A stretch of DNA of 64,000 nt from Mycobacterium sp. 236(2023) (GCF_029623955.1 NZ_JARSBP010000002.1:682001-746000), one strand, 5' to 3'. Shown: positions 22,379-30,999, numbered from the stretch's first letter. Translations and numbers: made by a program. The notes: a model not told the origin generated them from the letters alone.

Positions 22379-22761
22379 TCCTGGTCGACTCCGATGTTCT
22401 GATCGCTCACCTGCGCGGAGTCGACGCGGCACGCAACTGGCTCACCGGCGCTCGGCGGGAGGGCCCGCTGGCGATCAGCGTGGTGTCCATTGCCGAAATC
22501 GTCGGCGGGATGCGCAGTTCCGAGCGGCGCGAGGTCTGGCGGTTGCTGGCGTCATTTCGCGTCGAACCGGTCACCGAGATCATCGCGCGACGTGCCGGCG
22601 ACTACCGGCGGCAGTACCGACGCAGTAACAACGGGATCGGACTCGGCGACTATTTGATCGCCGCGAGCGTGGACGTGCGGGGCCACGAATTTGCCACATT
22701 GAACATCCGGCACTATCCGATGTTCGACACTCTGCGGGCGCCCTTCAACCTGGACGACTGA
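22360..22761 (+). CDS. vapC: VapC-type PIN-domain ribonuclease toxin
   Basis: 133 residues, PIN fold. Acidic metal ligands are visible in LVDSDVLIAHL (Asp10/12), SIAEIVGGM (Glu46) and GLGDYLIAAS (Asp97). GTG at 22360 lies inside vapB; GTG 22375 is an alternative. VapC toxins usually cleave tRNA or rRNA; the target is not readable here. The pair sits between the two aldehyde dehydrogenase genes, apparently inserted. Confidence 0.9.
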   Translation: MATHVVILVDSDVLIAHLRGVDAARNWLTGARREGPLAISVVSIAEIVGGMRSSERREVWRLLASFRVEPVTEIIARRAGDYRRQYRRSNNGIGLGDYLIAASVDVRGHEFATLNIRHYPMFDTLRAPFNLDD

Positions 22762-22779
22762 GGGTCGGGGCCCAGCCGC

Positions 22780-22835
22780 GAAATATCATTCCGGGTTGTG
22801 AAATCGGCCGTGACCGCAACCCGGAATGATATTTC
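22780..22835. terminator. Long perfect inverted repeat
   Basis: GAAATATCATTCCGGGTTG at 22780-22798 is the exact reverse complement of 22817-22835, a 19-bp perfect stem with an 18-base loop. It lies between the convergent ends of vapC and the succinate-semialdehyde dehydrogenase gene, so a bidirectional terminator is most likely. The arms are AT-richer than the surroundings. Confidence 0.7.
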
Positions 22836-22853
22836 ACGGAAACCCGCGACGAG

Positions 22854-24191
22854 CTACCCCGCGATGCGGATCAGCTTCTTGTTCACGAACTCGTCGATGC
22901 CGAACCTGCCCAGCTCGCGGCCGAAGCCCGAACGCTTGACGCCGCCGAACGGCAGCTCGGCTCCTTCTGCGCCAACGGCATTCACGAACACCATGCCCGC
23001 GTCGATCTTGTCGGCGACGCGCTTGGCCTGCTCGCTGTCGGTGGTGAACACATAGGACCCGAGACCGAACGGGGTGTCGTTGGCCAGTTCGACGGCTTCG
23101 GCTTCAGAGCTGACCTTGTACACCGACGCGACGGGCCCGAAGAGCTCCTCACGGAAGTCCGTGGGCAGCCCGGTCAGCACGCCCGGCGGGTAGAACGCGC
23201 CGTTGCGCTGCCCCTCCGACGTCAGCGCTGCACCGCTGGAGACGGCCCGCTGGACCTGCTCGTCGAGGCGTTCGGCAGCAGCTACCGACGACAACGGTGC
23301 CAGCCCGTCTGCCTTGGCCAGCACCTTCGCCGTGAACTTCTCCAGGAACGCGTCGTAGATGCCCTCGTCCACGATGATCCGCTTGGCCGCATTGCACGCC
23401 TGCCCGGTGTTCTCGAACCGACCGTCGACAGCGGCCTCGACCGCTGCGTCGAGGTCGTCGGACGACAAGAGGATGAACGGGTCGGACCCACCGAGTTCCA
23501 GCACGACCTTCTTCAGGTTGCGCCCGGCGATCTCGGCGACGGCGGCACCGGCCCGCTCGGAGCCGGTCAGCGAAACCCCTTGGACCCGTGGGTCGGCGAT
23601 GGCGTCGGCGATCTGCTCGTTGGTTGCGTAGACGTTCACATAGGCGCCCTCGGGGAACCCGGCATCGAGGAAGATCTTCTCCAGCGCTGCGGCGGACTCG
23701 GGGCACTGCGGAGCATGCTTGAGCACAATCGTGTTGCCCAGCACCAAGTTCGGGCCGGCGAACCGGGCGACCTGGTAGTACGGGTAGTTCCACGGCATGA
23801 TGCCCAGCAGCACGCCGACGGAGCTGCGCCGGATCAGTGCCGAGCCTTCGCCTTCGAGCAGATCGATCGGCTCGTCGGCGAGGAACTTCTCCGCGTTGTC
23901 GGCGTAGAACTCGTAGATCGCGGCGCTGAACTCCACCTCACCCTCGGACTGGTCGAGCGGCTTGCCCATCTCGCGCTGGATGATCTTCGCCAGCTCTTCC
24001 TTGCGCTCGTTGTGCAGCTCGGCGACCCGGCGGATCAGGGCGGCCCGTTCGGCCACAGTCGAGTTCTTCGACCAGTCGCTGTGCGCTTTGGCGGCTGAGG
24101 CGATCGCCTCCTCGATCTGTGCGTCGCTGGCGGTCGGGTATTCCTTGACCACGTCGCCGGTCGCCGGATCGATCACCGCATACATCGACAC
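22854..24191 (-). CDS. NAD(P)-dependent succinate-semialdehyde dehydrogenase
   Basis: 445 residues, a short-form ALDH of the GabD1 type. MPWNYPYYQVARFAGP, SLTGSERAGAAVAE, LELGGSDPFI (Glu) and NTGQACNAAKR (Cys) are intact; ELPFGGVKRSGFGRELG is near the C-terminus. It would oxidise succinic semialdehyde to succinate, closing a GABA route into the TCA cycle. GTG at 24191 is favoured by AAGGAG 8 bases upstream; ATG 24185 is close. Last gene of a permease-stress protein-dehydrogenase operon. Confidence 0.88.
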   Translation of the reverse strand: MSMYAVIDPATGDVVKEYPTASDAQIEEAIASAAKAHSDWSKNSTVAERAALIRRVAELHNERKEELAKIIQREMGKPLDQSEGEVEFSAAIYEFYADNAEKFLADEPIDLLEGEGSALIRRSSVGVLLGIMPWNYPYYQVARFAGPNLVLGNTIVLKHAPQCPESAAALEKIFLDAGFPEGAYVNVYATNEQIADAIADPRVQGVSLTGSERAGAAVAEIAGRNLKKVVLELGGSDPFILLSSDDLDAAVEAAVDGRFENTGQACNAAKRIIVDEGIYDAFLEKFTAKVLAKADGLAPLSSVAAAERLDEQVQRAVSSGAALTSEGQRNGAFYPPGVLTGLPTDFREELFGPVASVYKVSSEAEAVELANDTPFGLGSYVFTTDSEQAKRVADKIDAGMVFVNAVGAEGAELPFGGVKRSGFGRELGRFGIDEFVNKKLIRIAG

Positions 24192-24236
24192 TTCACTCAC
24201 TCCTTGTCGTTGACTTCCAAAGGGACTACTTCTTGT

Positions 24237-25100
24237 CTACTCGTCGTCGCGCGGCACGACGATCACAGGCACGTCAACGCCTGCGAGGATTCGTGACGCC
24301 GTGGAGCCGAGGAAGATGCGTCGCGGCGCGGCGAAGCGCGACGACCCCACGATCAGCAGATCGCCGTCCTCCCAGCGCAGCTTCTTCAGCGCCGACTCCA
24401 ACGTCATACCGTCGGCGACCAACGACTCGATCTCGGGTGCGTCGGGCAGGGCCCTGGCGGCGACGGCAAGATTTTCCTCCGCGGCCTCGCGCTGCAGCGC
24501 GCGGACTTCTTTGGCGCTGCCCGCTTCGGCCAGGTTCTCCGACGACACGAGCGAGAGCATCCGGATGCCCAGTCCCGCCGCACTCGCCAGCGTGATCGTG
24601 AACGGCAGCGGATTGTCGTCGCCCGGCCGGGTGGGAACCGCGGCCGTCAACGTCTCGATCGCATCGTCGGGGTCCTCGGCGTATCCGCGAGGGGCCAGGG
24701 CGACAGGAATCGGCGACACGTGCAGCAGAGCCGACGTGACCGGGCCGATGGTGTGCCGTCCGAAGAATCCGTCGCGCGCCCCGCCGACCACGATCAGGTC
24801 GGACGATTTCTGTTCGGCGAAGTCGACCAGCGTCTGCGCGAACGACTCTCCGACGATCACCTCAGATCCTGCGCTGACACCGTCGGCGGCCAGTGCGGCA
24901 ACGGCTTTGGCGACCCACTCCTGGCCGCGGCTGATGAGCATCTTCTGGTACTCGGCGCGGCCGGGGTGGCCGTCGGGCAGTTCTTCGCGGACGACGATGA
25001 CGACGTCGACGCTGGCATCGAAGGTCTTGGCGAGGGCGCTGGCGAGTGCGATTCCGTCGTCACCGGTCGGGGTGGCGAGGTAGCCGACTGTCAAATGCAT
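24237..25100 (-). CDS. Universal stress protein, tandem domains
   Basis: 287 residues with two Usp domains (about 1-140 and 155-285). The first ends SSDLIVVGGARDGFFGRHTIG, the second DLLIVGSSRFAAPRRIFLGS, where the usual ATP-loop glycines are only partly kept. It sits 15 bases after the permease gene and before the dehydrogenase, so it is part of the same unit. A stress or nucleotide-sensing accessory role is inferred. Confidence 0.85.
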   Translation of the reverse strand: MHLTVGYLATPTGDDGIALASALAKTFDASVDVVIVVREELPDGHPGRAEYQKMLISRGQEWVAKAVAALAADGVSAGSEVIVGESFAQTLVDFAEQKSSDLIVVGGARDGFFGRHTIGPVTSALLHVSPIPVALAPRGYAEDPDDAIETLTAAVPTRPGDDNPLPFTITLASAAGLGIRMLSLVSSENLAEAGSAKEVRALQREAAEENLAVAARALPDAPEIESLVADGMTLESALKKLRWEDGDLLIVGSSRFAAPRRIFLGSTASRILAGVDVPVIVVPRDDE

Positions 25101-25115
25101 TGCGGGACTCTCTCT

Positions 25116-26627
25116 TTAGAAGGTGTCCGGGACCTTGACTTCGGTGGTCGCGTTCAGCGTTTCGCCACGGAAGAACCGCTTGGTGCCGAAGGCGAAGCAC
25201 GCCAGCATCAGTGGGATGCCGAGCACGAGCATCCCGATGCCGAGGACGAACACGCCGCCGATGGGTCCGAAGGCGGTGTAGCCGTAGTCGGGCTGGATCA
25301 TGTCCTTGGCGCTGATGATGAACGCCGCGGCCATCGCGGCGCCGCCGAGGAACGGGAAGATGCCGCGGAAGAACAGGTTTCGGGCCGACTGGAACAGCGT
25401 CCTGCGGAAGTACCAGACGCAGGCGAACGCGGTGACACCGTAGTAGAACGCCACTGCCAGGCCGAGCGAGGCGACCGAGTCGAGCAGCGCGTTCTCGGAC
25501 AGCATCTTCAGGACCAGGTAGAAGAACAGCGCCGAGATCCCCATGACGATGGTCCCGAAGGCGGGGGTCATGTAGCGCGGGTGCACGCTGGCGAAGCGCT
25601 TGGGGATCGCCTCGTAGACGGCCATCGACAGGGTGCCGCGCGCGGTCGGCAGGATCGTGGTCTGGGTCGACGACAGCGCCGATACCGACACGGTCAACAG
25701 GAGTGCGGATGCGGCGATCTGGCCGGCGACCGGTTCGCCGAGGACGGTGAGGACGTCATCGGTGTTGTTGGGGTTGTTCAGTCCGATGCCGACTTCGCTG
25801 AAGCCTGCGAAGGATTGCAGCGCGTAGGCGACGAGCACGTAGGTGCACACCAGGATCACCGTCGTGATGAGCGCCGCGATGCCGGGTGTCTTGCCCGGGT
25901 CCTTGGTTTCCTCGCCGACGGCCAGGCAGGCATCCCAGCCCCAGTAGATGAAGATGCAGAGGATGACGGCGGCGGCGATCGACGACACGTCGAGTCCGCT
26001 CGGCCACAGCCAGGACAGTTGTGGGGTGATGGCCTGCGCCCCGGCGGTGCCGCTGAACACCCGGATCAGTGCGATGACGCTGACGATGATCAGCACGCCG
26101 AACTGGATGACAATGAGGACGTTCTGCACCCGCTCGCTGACGACGATGCCGCGGGCGGAGACCAGCGTCATCGCGATGATGAAGAAGCAGCCGAGGCCCA
26201 CTGTCGCGGGCACGCTCTCGGCGAGGTTGTCGAGGCCGAGGAAGCTGTAGAGGTAGATCGCGGCGATCTCGGAGACGTTGGCCAGCACGATGATCGCCGA
26301 CACCGCCAGGCCCCAGCCGCCGATCCAGCCGATCCACGGCCCGAACGCCTTGGTGCCCCACGTGAAGGTGGTGCCGCAGTCCGGGGTGTCCTGGGAGAGC
26401 TCTTTGTAGGCGAAGGCCACGAGGAGCATCGGGATGAACGCCAGCACGAACATCGCCGGCGCCTTCTCCTGGACGTTCAGTACGACGTAGCCGAGCGTCG
26501 CTGCGAGACTGTATGCGGGGGCGACAGCGCCGAGGCCGATGACGACGTTGCCGACGAGGCCGAGGGCCCCCGACTGCAGACCCTTACCGCCGACAGCAGG
26601 AGTCGACGGTTCCTCCGTGATTGCCAT
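25116..26627 (-). CDS. APC-superfamily amino acid/polyamine permease
   Basis: 503 residues, about 12 predicted membrane helices. GALGLVGNVVIGLGAVAPAYS is the substrate-loop region of the APC fold; helix 3 holds WIGGWGLAVSAIIVL and the conserved EETKDPGKTPG motif lies in the middle. It belongs to the APA/APC group. Downstream genes suggest import of GABA, putrescine or a related amine. First gene of the operon; the divergent gap to sigJ is about 115 bases. Confidence 0.87.
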   Translation of the reverse strand: MAITEEPSTPAVGGKGLQSGALGLVGNVVIGLGAVAPAYSLAATLGYVVLNVQEKAPAMFVLAFIPMLLVAFAYKELSQDTPDCGTTFTWGTKAFGPWIGWIGGWGLAVSAIIVLANVSEIAAIYLYSFLGLDNLAESVPATVGLGCFFIIAMTLVSARGIVVSERVQNVLIVIQFGVLIIVSVIALIRVFSGTAGAQAITPQLSWLWPSGLDVSSIAAAVILCIFIYWGWDACLAVGEETKDPGKTPGIAALITTVILVCTYVLVAYALQSFAGFSEVGIGLNNPNNTDDVLTVLGEPVAGQIAASALLLTVSVSALSSTQTTILPTARGTLSMAVYEAIPKRFASVHPRYMTPAFGTIVMGISALFFYLVLKMLSENALLDSVASLGLAVAFYYGVTAFACVWYFRRTLFQSARNLFFRGIFPFLGGAAMAAAFIISAKDMIQPDYGYTAFGPIGGVFVLGIGMLVLGIPLMLACFAFGTKRFFRGETLNATTEVKVPDTF

Positions 26628-26742
26628 GGCCGAAATATACGTTTCCGGTGGTAGCCGTGCGTGATGTACGCGGAAATCGTTGCATGCAGGAAACTTTGCG
26701 ACGAAATCCGTTCGCGGGAGGCCCCGTCATAGACTCAAAGGC

Positions 26743-27639
26743 GTGACCGCGAGCGCGCGCGTCGATGAATTCGAGCAGATGCGACCGCATCTGCTCTCGG
26801 TCGCGTATCGCCTGACCGGTACGGTCGCCGACGCCGAGGACATCGTGCAGGACGCGTGGCTGCGATGGGCCGCACGAGACAGCCTCGCGGTCGAAAATCT
26901 GAAGGCGTGGTTGACGACGGTGGTGAGCCGGCTCGCGCTGGACCGGTTGCGGTCGGCCGCGCATCGGCGCGAGGCCTACGTCGGCGAGTGGCTGCCGGAG
27001 CCGGTGGTGACGGACTTGGACGGGTCCGATCCACTGGCTGCGGTGGTCGCCGGTGAGGACGCCCGGTTCGCGGCGATGGTGGTGCTGGAGAACCTGACAC
27101 CGGATCAGCGCGTCGCCTTCGTCTTGCATGACGGGTTCTCGGTGCCGTTCACCGAGATCGCCGACATCCTCGGGTCGACGGCGGAGTCGGCACGGCAGTT
27201 GGCGTCGCGGGCCCGCCGTGCCGTATCAGCGGCGCCGCCACCCGCGTCCGAGCACGCCGAGGTCGTCGGAAAGCTGTTGGCGGCGATGGCGTCGGGGGAC
27301 CTCTCGTCGGTCGTGGCGGTGCTGCACCCGGATGTGACGTTCACGGGCGACGCGAACCGCAGGGCGCCGACGGCGGCGCGGGTCATCCACGGTTCGGACA
27401 AGGTGGCCCGGTTCCTGCTCGGCCTCGGCGCCAAGTACGGACCGGATCGGTTGTTGGCGAGCAGCGTCCTCGGATTGGTCAACGGCGAACTCGGGCTCTA
27501 CTCACCGGGTGCGGACGCCGTCGATGGTGCGCCGGCGATCACGCCGCGGATCCAGGCGATGACTGTGCACGACGGGCGGGTGGTCGCCATCTACGACGTC
27601 GCCAACCCGGACAAGTTCACGGGTTCGCCGCTGCGGTGA
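26743..27639 (+). CDS. sigJ: ECF41-type sigma factor with SnoaL-like C-terminus
   Basis: 298 residues. Sigma2 (VAYRLTGTVADAEDIVQDAWLR) and sigma4 (TEIADILGSTAESARQLASR) are followed by a SnoaL-like domain. The linker motif WLPEP (about 83-87) and the C-terminal NPDKF (about 288) are hallmarks of ECF41, in which the fused domain replaces an anti-sigma factor. GTG at 26743. Equivalent to Rv3328c. A matching target promoter lies upstream of the decarboxylase-like gene at 29222. Confidence 0.92.
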   Translation: MTASARVDEFEQMRPHLLSVAYRLTGTVADAEDIVQDAWLRWAARDSLAVENLKAWLTTVVSRLALDRLRSAAHRREAYVGEWLPEPVVTDLDGSDPLAAVVAGEDARFAAMVVLENLTPDQRVAFVLHDGFSVPFTEIADILGSTAESARQLASRARRAVSAAPPPASEHAEVVGKLLAAMASGDLSSVVAVLHPDVTFTGDANRRAPTAARVIHGSDKVARFLLGLGAKYGPDRLLASSVLGLVNGELGLYSPGADAVDGAPAITPRIQAMTVHDGRVVAIYDVANPDKFTGSPLR

Positions 27640-27648
27640 GTGTGACCG

Positions 27649-28614
27649 CTACATCTGCGACAGCTGCGGCACCACGTACTCGCCGAAGTCGCGCAGCGAC
27701 CCCAGCGCGCGGACCGGGCTGCCGATCGCCTCGTGATAGACCGCCACGCGGCGTGCACCGGTTTCGAGGATGAAGTCGCCGAGTTCGTCGACGACCTGAC
27801 CGACGGGTCCGATGATCGCGGCCGCCCCGACCATCTCGGCCATCGCATCCGCGTCGATCGGGGTGCCGTCCGGCCCGAGGTGACGCTCGGGCGCCTGCGG
27901 AACGTGCGGATGGTCGCCGTCCCGGAATGACGTTCGCAGCGACGCGATGAGGCGCTCCCTGGCATCGGCCGCGTCGTCGACGATGGCGATCACCGTATGC
28001 AGGTGGTGCGGATCGGCGCCTGCGATGTCGCGGTAGCGCTGCTCCAGCGCCACCCGCGCCGACGCCGGGGTGGCGAAATAGTGTTGCAGCGCAAAGCCGT
28101 TGGCGGCAGCGCACTTGAGACCGGCGTCGCTCGAGGTGGCCATCAGCAGCGGCGGGTGCGGGCTGGTGCGTATGGGCGGCTGAATCTCCGGCGATGACCA
28201 CAAGTCGACCAGCCGGTCGACCGTCGCGTGGGGTTCGTCGTTCCACCGAGCGAAGTCGACGTCGAGCATCTCGTAGTCGCGCCGGTAGCCGCCCCGGCCG
28301 AGTCCGAGTTCGAAACGGCCGCCGCTGAGCTGGTCGAGCAGTGCGGCCCGTTCCGCGAGGTCGACCGGGTGGCACAGCGGTGAGAGGACGACGGACGTGC
28401 CGACGCGGATCGTGCGGGTACGCCCGAGCAGGAATCCCGCGGCGGTCAGTGCGCTGGGGTTGATCCCGAACCGGATGAAGTGATGCTCGGTGACCCACAA
28501 CTCGTCATAGCCGAGCTCCTCCGCGAGCTCGGCCTGCGTCACGGTCAGGTCGACGACATCGCCGGCAGTCGCGCCCAGGCTCGCGCCCATGTTGAGCAGT
28601 ACGCCGAATCGCAT
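27649..28614 (-). CDS. LLM-class flavin/F420-dependent oxidoreductase
   Basis: 321 residues, luciferase-like TIM barrel. ELGYDELWVTEHHF, RTIRVGTSVVLSPLCHPVDLAE and GGRFELGLGRGGYRRDYE are typical. LLM enzymes use FMN or F420; the substrate is not apparent. A perfect 18-bp palindrome lies 5-22 bases before its ATG. Its end is 10 bases from the convergent sigJ end. Confidence 0.85.
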   Translation of the reverse strand: MRFGVLLNMGASLGATAGDVVDLTVTQAELAEELGYDELWVTEHHFIRFGINPSALTAAGFLLGRTRTIRVGTSVVLSPLCHPVDLAERAALLDQLSGGRFELGLGRGGYRRDYEMLDVDFARWNDEPHATVDRLVDLWSSPEIQPPIRTSPHPPLLMATSSDAGLKCAAANGFALQHYFATPASARVALEQRYRDIAGADPHHLHTVIAIVDDAADARERLIASLRTSFRDGDHPHVPQAPERHLGPDGTPIDADAMAEMVGAAAIIGPVGQVVDELGDFILETGARRVAVYHEAIGSPVRALGSLRDFGEYVVPQLSQM

Positions 28615-28618
28615 AGCC

Positions 28619-28636
28619 GGTTAGGGTACCCTAACC
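28619..28636. promoter_or_regulatory. 18-bp perfect palindrome, candidate repressor site
   Basis: GGTTAGGGTACCCTAACC lies directly upstream of the LLM gene and covers a TACCCT -10-like box 8 bases before the ATG, which would make the mRNA leaderless. A related, less perfect element is at 36954. The binding protein is not identifiable. Confidence 0.6.
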
Positions 28637-28649
28637 AGACGATCGGATG

Positions 28650-29222
28650 TCAGCTCCAGGGCACCCGGCAGGCGTCGCCGGAGCTGAAGCCCTGCTCGGT
28701 GATGCCCAGCGCGGCGTTCATCCGGGCCCGCATGTTCTCGACACCGATCTGGTACGTGAGCTCCATGACACCCTTGTCGCCGAAGCGGCGGCGTAGATCA
28801 GCTACCTGCTCGTCGGTCACCGTGTGCGGATCGGTCGTCACGGCCGCGGCGTAGGCGATGGCCGCGCGCTCGTCGTCGGAGAAGGCAGGCGAGGTCGCAT
28901 AGTCGTCAATATCCTTGAGCCGCAGCAGGTCCAGGCCGTCGAGGCGCATCAGCATCGACCCGAAGTCGACGCACCAGGAGCATCCGATCTGCCGGGCCAC
29001 CCAGAAGACGGCCAGCTCGCGGACGCTGGCGGGCAGCTCGTCGGAGGCGCGCTCCAGCATCCCCTCGTGCAGGGCGCCGGCCACCATCAGCCCGGGATGG
29101 TGGGCGTAGATGGCAAACGGTTCCGGAACCTCACCGAAGCGACGTTTGGCGTAATGCCACATCAGTCGGGTCATCAGCGATGCGCGGTGCGGTGGGACGG
29201 GTTCGAGGCGTGTGGTGGTCAT
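28650..29222 (-). CDS. Carboxymuconolactone decarboxylase/AhpD-family protein
   Basis: 190 residues. The CMD core runs ELPASVRELAVFWVARQIG then CSWCVDFG, with a redox CxxC (Cys81, Cys84) as in AhpD-type disulfide reductases. MELTYQIGVENMRARMNAAL is near the C-terminus. ATG at 29222 lies 8 bases after the CGTC of an ECF41-like promoter. CMD genes are the commonest partners of ECF41 sigma factors, so it is probably controlled by SigJ. Confidence 0.88.
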   Translation of the reverse strand: MTTTRLEPVPPHRASLMTRLMWHYAKRRFGEVPEPFAIYAHHPGLMVAGALHEGMLERASDELPASVRELAVFWVARQIGCSWCVDFGSMLMRLDGLDLLRLKDIDDYATSPAFSDDERAAIAYAAAVTTDPHTVTDEQVADLRRRFGDKGVMELTYQIGVENMRARMNAALGITEQGFSSGDACRVPWS

Positions 29223-29230
29223 ACCTGTCA

Positions 29231-29257
29231 GACGAGGCGACACCTCGAAGTGTGACT
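29231..29257 (-). promoter_or_regulatory. ECF41-type promoter for the CMD gene
   Basis: On the minus strand AGTCACA (29257-29251), a 16-base spacer, then CGTC (29234-29231). The published ECF41 consensus is TGTCACA-N16-CGTC, so 10 of 11 specified bases match and the spacing is exact. Transcription would start at or next to the ATG at 29222, giving a leaderless mRNA. Confidence 0.75.
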
Positions 29258-29283
29258 CGGTGGCTGTCGGGTAGATGTGGGGC

Positions 29284-30429
29284 GTGACAGAAAACGCTCC
29301 GAACCGAGGCGCGGTCTACAGCGCCCACCTGCGATCGACTGCGGTGGTCGCTCTCCAATTCATCGCGGTGGCCGCCGCGCTGTGGGTCCTGTCCTGGGTG
29401 GTGGGACAGACGTGGGTGATCCTCCTGCCGGTGGTGCTGGCGCTGATCGTGTGCACGGTCCTGTGGCCGCCGGTGCGCTGGTTGCGGGACAGGGGAGTGC
29501 CGCCGGCGTTGGCTGTCCTGCTGGCACTGCTCGTCGCGGTCGGCGTGATCGCGGGCATCGTCGCCGCGGTGGCACCCGCGATCGTCGGGCAGACGGCCGA
29601 ACTCGCCGAGCAGGCCACGGCCGGTGTCGTGCAGGTGCGCGACTGGCTGGGTGGTCCGCCGCTGAAAATCAGTGAGGAACAACTCAATTCGGCGGTGGCC
29701 GCGATCACCGACAGGCTGAACTCCAGCAGCGCGCAGATAGCGTCGGGCGTGTTCACCGGGGTCGGGGCGGCGACGTCGGCTCTGGTCACGGTGTTCACCG
29801 CCGTCGTCGTGACGTTTTTCTTCCTCAAGGACGGGCCCGGATTCCTTCCGTGGCTGCGACGCGTCGTCGGCGCGCCCGCTGGGCGGCATCTCGCCGAGGT
29901 GCTTCAGCGGGTGTGGTCGACGCTCGGCGGTTTCATTCGGACACAGGCGATCGTGAGCCTGGTTGACGCAGTGCTCATCGGCATCGGGCTGGTGATCCTC
30001 GGGGTGCCGTTGGCCTACGCGTTGGCGATCATCACGTTCATCGCGGGCTTCGTGCCGATCGTCGGCGCGTTCGTCGCCGGTGGTCTCGCGGTGTTGATCG
30101 CGTTGGTCGCCAACGGGCCGGTGACCGCGCTCATCGTGCTCGCGATCATCGTCGCTGTGCAGCAGATCGAAGGCAACGTGCTGCAGCCGTGGTTGCAGTC
30201 GAAGTCGATGAATCTGCATGCGGTGATCGTGCTGTTGGCAGTGACGTTGGGCGCGTCCACTTTTGGCGTCATCGGCGCCTTCCTGGCGGTTCCGGTGGCG
30301 GCCGCGGCGGCCGTCATCATCCGGTACTACGGCGAGCAGGTCGCCGAGAAGTCAGGCGAGACTGCGGATGCTGAAGTGGCCGAATCGGAGCAGGAGGAGT
30401 CGGAGGAGGTTCAGCCCCGCGACCGCTGA
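29284..30429 (+). CDS. AI-2E/PerM-family membrane transporter
   Basis: 381 residues, seven to eight predicted helices. TFFFLKDGPGFLPWLRR, the GGFIRTQAIVSLVDAVLIGIG block and QQIEGNVLQPWLQSKSMNLH are the family signature. The acidic C-terminal tail (about 355-381) is Glu-rich. GTG at 29284 is preferred over ATG 29275. The name comes from TqsA; substrates in actinobacteria are not established, and Na+/H+ antiport has been reported for some members. Confidence 0.85.
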   Translation: MTENAPNRGAVYSAHLRSTAVVALQFIAVAAALWVLSWVVGQTWVILLPVVLALIVCTVLWPPVRWLRDRGVPPALAVLLALLVAVGVIAGIVAAVAPAIVGQTAELAEQATAGVVQVRDWLGGPPLKISEEQLNSAVAAITDRLNSSSAQIASGVFTGVGAATSALVTVFTAVVVTFFFLKDGPGFLPWLRRVVGAPAGRHLAEVLQRVWSTLGGFIRTQAIVSLVDAVLIGIGLVILGVPLAYALAIITFIAGFVPIVGAFVAGGLAVLIALVANGPVTALIVLAIIVAVQQIEGNVLQPWLQSKSMNLHAVIVLLAVTLGASTFGVIGAFLAVPVAAAAAVIIRYYGEQVAEKSGETADAEVAESEQEESEEVQPRDR

Positions 30430-30914
30430 TAGTGCCTTCGGGCCTTCATGCGATTGCCGCAGATGGCCATCGAGCACCAGCGCGCGGTGTTCGGCTTACT
30501 GCGGTCGATGAGAAACAGGTGGCATTCGGTGTTGGCGCACGGGCGCAGTCGTCCGGGACTGGTGATCCGGAGGCCGTCCCACGCCAGCACCGCGCGGGCG
30601 GCACCGTTGGCGCCGTCGAGGCGCCACTGGACCCCGTCGGCGGTCATCGTCGGTGCCAGCTGAACGTTCGACAGGAATCGGTGTAGCTCGGTCGGTGCTG
30701 CGTCGCCGCGAATCACCGCCTGCAGCGACGCGCGCGCGTCGACGAGCGTCGCCCACTCCTGCTCGGTGGCGGCGACGTCGTGGTCGGAGAGCCATTGTGC
30801 GGAGCCCGCGAGGTCGGGGAGTGCGTCGGTGTGCACGCCGTCGATGACCGGTGTCGTGTTCAACAGGTCGAGCAGAAATTTCTCGTCGTCGGCCGTAGCG
30901 GCACACACATCCAT
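30411..30914 (-). CDS. ABATE-CGNR zinc-finger regulator
   Basis: 167 residues. The N-terminal ABATE domain has LDLLNTTPVIDG and the C-terminal CGNR zinc finger has CANTEC, FLIDRSKPNTARWC and CGNRMKARRHY, with all four Cys. The family is a predicted stress-related transcription regulator. It overlaps the end of the AI-2E gene by 19 bp and is divergent from an alpha/beta hydrolase, its likely target. Confidence 0.87.
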   Translation of the reverse strand: MDVCAATADDEKFLLDLLNTTPVIDGVHTDALPDLAGSAQWLSDHDVAATEQEWATLVDARASLQAVIRGDAAPTELHRFLSNVQLAPTMTADGVQWRLDGANGAARAVLAWDGLRITSPGRLRPCANTECHLFLIDRSKPNTARWCSMAICGNRMKARRHYQRSRG

Positions 30915-30917
30915 GTC

Positions 30918-30945
30918 TAACCTCCAAAGTGCTATTGACAGGTTA
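30918..30945. promoter_or_regulatory. Inverted repeat TAACCT-N16-AGGTTA
   Basis: TAACCT at 30918-30923 and AGGTTA at 30940-30945 form an inverted repeat in the divergent gap. The right half overlaps the -35 box of the hydrolase promoter, as expected for a CGNR-protein operator. The assignment is inferred. Confidence 0.4.
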
Positions 30946-30963
30946 CATCACCACGGGTTTACT
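30935..30963 (+). promoter_or_regulatory. Housekeeping-type promoter of the hydrolase gene
   Basis: TTGACA at 30935-30940, a 17-base spacer, then TTTACT at 30958-30963; the coding ATG is at 31000 with AAGGAG at 30988-30993. The -35 matches the SigA consensus. Confidence 0.55.
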
Positions 30964-30999
30964 CCGACTAACCGTTAAATCAGAAATAAGGAGTTAGTC

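Noticed and set aside
26702..26728. ECF41 promoter upstream of sigJ itself
   Set aside because: A CGTC is present at 26725-26728 but the -35 at 16 bases distance reads CGAAATC, not TGTCACA.
26743..26765. Fourth copy of the palindromic repeat at the sigJ start
   Set aside because: Only about 14 bases of the core match and there is no right arm; probably chance in GC-rich coding sequence.
28619..28636. IdeR/DtxR iron box
   Set aside because: Half-sites TTAGG and CCTAA are separated by 4 bases, whereas the IdeR box needs 9.
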